Shown here piece by piece: positions 61,845-64,000 of a DNA stretch of 64,000 nt. Position 1 is the first letter of the stretch. The number at the start of each line of letters is the position of its first letter. The stretch is taken from the NCBI RefSeq assembly GCF_900167975.1, contig NZ_FUZU01000002.1:565501-629500 (forward strand), given 5' to 3'. Source of the DNA: Ohtaekwangia koreensis. GTDB taxonomy: Bacteria > Bacteroidota > Bacteroidia > Cytophagales > Cyclobacteriaceae. The position numbers and the translations under genes are program-made. The notes under the pieces are model-generated. The model searched no databases. It worked only from the letters and a program-made list of their open reading frames with translations, and was not told the DNA's origin.

Positions 61845-64000
61845 ATGGCCGAAGCAAAAACCTCCACAGAAACTCCCTTACAGAAGCAATACAACGCTAT
61901 TAAAGTAAAGTACCCCGGTGCGCTTTTACTTTTCCGCGTAGGCGATTTTTATGAAACGTTCGGGCAAGACGCGATCGCTGCCAGCAAAGTACTCGATATA
62001 GTGTTGACCAAACGTGGCAATGGGTCAGCTTCAGAAACTGCTCTCGCAGGATTTCCGCATCACTCACTGGATACATACTTGCCAAAACTTGTTCGTGCAG
62101 GACATCGTGTAGCAATCTGTGATCAGCTGGAAGATCCCAAGTTTGTAAAAGGTATTGTAAAGCGAGGTGTTACAGAATTGGTAACGCCTGGTCTTTCTTT
62201 TAATGATAACGTACTCGAACGAAAGCAAAATAATTTTCTCGCTTCTGTCTTCGCAGGAAAAAATGCTTTCGGTGTTTCCTTTCTGGACGTTTCCACCGGA
62301 GAATTTTATGCAGCGCAGGGAAATGAAACCTATATATTAAAGCTCATTCAGGGCTTTGCTCCTTCAGAAATTATATTCAGCAAACACGGACGTGAAAAAT
62401 TTGAATCACTCTTTCGGGAAGAATATAGCACGTTTGCTTTGGAGGACTGGGTATATGGATACGACTATGCCTATGAAAAACTTACGAATCAATTCAAGAC
62501 TGCTTCACTGAAAGGTTTTGGGGTTGAAGATTATGGAGAAGCAACGATCGCAGCGGGTGCTATTTTACATTATCTCGAAGAGACTGAGCATAAAGACACC
62601 TCACATATAGCATCGATCTCGCGCATCGATGAAGATAAATATGTATGGCTCGATAAGTTTACCATTCGCAATCTTGAGATCGTTCATTCTCAACATGACG
62701 GTGGTGTGCCGCTCATTGCTATACTCGATCGTACGGTTACGCCCATGGGTTCGCGACAACTGCGCAAGTGGATGATACTTCCGTTAAAGGAAAAGGCAGC
62801 GATTGAAGAACGATTGTTGATCGTTGATACTTTATTTCAGGACACAACGCTCGCGGAGAAAATAGCAGAGCCACTAAAACAAATCTCTGATCTCGAGCGA
62901 CTGATCTCAAAGGTTGCCGTGAACCGGATCAACCCACGGGAGATGCTTCAGTTAAAACGCTCACTGAAGTGTATAAATCCCATTAAGCAATTACTGGCTA
63001 ATCATCCTGCAGTTAGTTTAAAGAAAATGGCGGATCAGCTTCATCCTTGTGAATTCCTGCTCGACAAAATCGAAAGAGAACTTCGTGAAGATGTATCGAT
63101 CAACAGCAACCAGGGTGGATTGATAAAAGAAGGAATTGACAGTGAACTGGATGAACTTCAAAAGATAGCCTTCTCAGGAAAGGATTACCTGTTGCAAATT
63201 CAAAAACGTGAAGTAGAACGCACGGGTATAAATTCTCTGAAGATTTCTTTTAATAAGGTGTTTGGTTACTACCTCGAAGTAAGCAATGCGAATAAAGACA
63301 AGGTGCCAACCGATTGGATCCGCAAGCAGACACTGGTAAACGCCGAGCGCTATATAACCGAAGAACTTAAAGTATACGAAGAGAAAATTCTGCACGCCGA
63401 AGAAAAACTAAATGTAATCGAGCAACGGATTTTCAACGCGCTCATTCAAACGGCAGCCGATTTTATTCCACAAATTCAACAGGATGCGCGCGTACTCGCA
63501 CAGTTGGATTGCCTGTTGTCCTTTGCATCTATAGCGAAGGCAAACAAATATACCCGGCCGGTCATAGACGAGTCATTGATCGTTGATATAAAGAGCGGCC
63601 GTCATCCAGTGATCGAAAAGCAATTGCCGGTAGGTGAAAATTATGTTCCCAACGATGTATACCTCGACAGTGAGAAACAACAGGTAATGATTATTACCGG
63701 ACCAAACATGGCCGGTAAATCTGCGCTGCTTCGCCAGACAGCGCTCATTGTTTTGTTAGCACAAATGGGAAGTTTTGTTCCTGCGGAAGCAGCCACCATT
63801 GGTATTGTAGATAAAATTTTCACGCGCGTTGGAGCGTCCGATAATCTTTCGCGTGGTGAATCTACTTTCATGGTGGAGATGACGGAAACAGCGAGCATCC
63901 TCAACAACCTCAGCAACCGAAGTTTGATTTTGATGGATGAGATCGGAAGAGGTACAAGTACATATGATGGTGTATCTATAGCGTGGGCGATTGTTGAATA
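61845..64000 (+). CDS. mutS: DNA mismatch repair protein MutS (3' end outside window)
   Basis: The frame opens at ATG 61845 and runs to the window end (718 codons), with the rest outside. It recognises mispaired bases and recruits MutL. The N-terminal FYETFGQDA mismatch-contact Phe-x-Glu motif is at about residues 31-39. The Walker A loop TGPNMAGKS is at 618-626 and the Walker B DEIGRG starts at D698. A TATCTTTG box (61831-61838) lies just before the ATG, but no matching -33 box is visible. If used, the mRNA would be leaderless. Confidence 0.95.
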   Translation, partial: MAEAKTSTETPLQKQYNAIKVKYPGALLLFRVGDFYETFGQDAIAASKVLDIVLTKRGNGSASETALAGFPHHSLDTYLPKLVRAGHRVAICDQLEDPKFVKGIVKRGVTELVTPGLSFNDNVLERKQNNFLASVFAGKNAFGVSFLDVSTGEFYAAQGNETYILKLIQGFAPSEIIFSKHGREKFESLFREEYSTFALEDWVYGYDYAYEKLTNQFKTASLKGFGVEDYGEATIAAGAILHYLEETEHKDTSHIASISRIDEDKYVWLDKFTIRNLEIVHSQHDGGVPLIAILDRTVTPMGSRQLRKWMILPLKEKAAIEERLLIVDTLFQDTTLAEKIAEPLKQISDLERLISKVAVNRINPREMLQLKRSLKCINPIKQLLANHPAVSLKKMADQLHPCEFLLDKIERELREDVSINSNQGGLIKEGIDSELDELQKIAFSGKDYLLQIQKREVERTGINSLKISFNKVFGYYLEVSNANKDKVPTDWIRKQTLVNAERYITEELKVYEEKILHAEEKLNVIEQRIFNALIQTAADFIPQIQQDARVLAQLDCLLSFASIAKANKYTRPVIDESLIVDIKSGRHPVIEKQLPVGENYVPNDVYLDSEKQQVMIITGPNMAGKSALLRQTALIVLLAQMGSFVPAEAATIGIVDKIFTRVGASDNLSRGESTFMVEMTETASILNNLSNRSLILMDEIGRGTSTYDGVSIAWAIVE

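Overview
The window looks like a chromosomal segment of a member of the Bacteroidota, most likely a Cytophagales-type bacterium. Reasons: two very large secreted proteins with C-terminal type IX secretion (T9SS) sorting tails; a PorE-like T9SS lipoprotein; several families found mainly in this phylum (DUF6263, DUF4175, DUF6427, DUF4382, a bacterial GH3 protein beside lptB); and tRNA promoters that match the phylum's own consensus (TTTG, 19 bp, TAnnTTTG). No phage, insertion sequence, CRISPR array or resistance island was seen. The content is mostly housekeeping genes mixed with envelope genes.

Layout. 1-2 kb: a truncated TPM-domain gene, a UPF0316/DUF2179 membrane protein and a DUF6263 protein. 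2-7 kb (minus): an operon of a collagen-like exported protein, recJ, lptB and a GH3 adenylating-enzyme homologue; then a SPOR protein and fumC. 9-12 kb: a DUF4382 lipoprotein, a solute-binding protein and an ECF sigma/putative anti-sigma pair. The divergent promoters of that sigma operon and of a small membrane protein carry the same bipartite element in mirror image. 12.5-20.8 kb: an orphan FtsX-type permease, a ComF protein, a carboxymuconolactone decarboxylase-like pair, a giant DUF4175 coiled-coil protein, an RsbW-like ATPase and ybeY.

20.8-25.7 kb: three near-perfect parS sites lie just upstream of mnmG, and two further long CACGTG palindromes lie in the genes after it. They are followed by an AT-rich gap with a perfect DnaA box and a 40-bp tract that is almost pure A/T. 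I read this as an origin-proximal region with a candidate oriC near 25.4-25.7 kb. The G/C balance of same-strand genes also appears to change there.

25.7-41.7 kb: a TPR outer-envelope protein, a 1308-residue beta-helix T9SS cargo, a MOSC protein, a MarR regulator with a fadN-fadA-fadE beta-oxidation operon, two small envelope proteins and the PorE-like protein. 41.7-47.9 kb: a CCG-domain/4Fe-4S electron-transfer pair, tRNA-Phe, two fatty-acid desaturases flanking a second ECF sigma factor, then tRNA-Gly and tRNA-Leu. An 843-bp stretch without genes follows. 48.7-64 kb: a beta-helix/PKD/malectin T9SS cargo, a flavin amine oxidase, an Fpg/Nei glycosylase, a DUF6427 membrane protein, rbfA, a LolC/E-type permease, a SNF2 helicase, a SpoU-type methyltransferase, a membrane GAF protein and a mutS gene cut by the window end.

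The genes suggest a few joint themes: outer-envelope building and protein export (LptB, LolC/E-like, PorE-like, two T9SS cargoes), fatty-acid turnover and membrane tuning (fadNAE, ETF-type Fe-S proteins, desaturases with a sigma factor), and DNA maintenance (recJ, mutS, Fpg/Nei, SNF2, parS/oriC).
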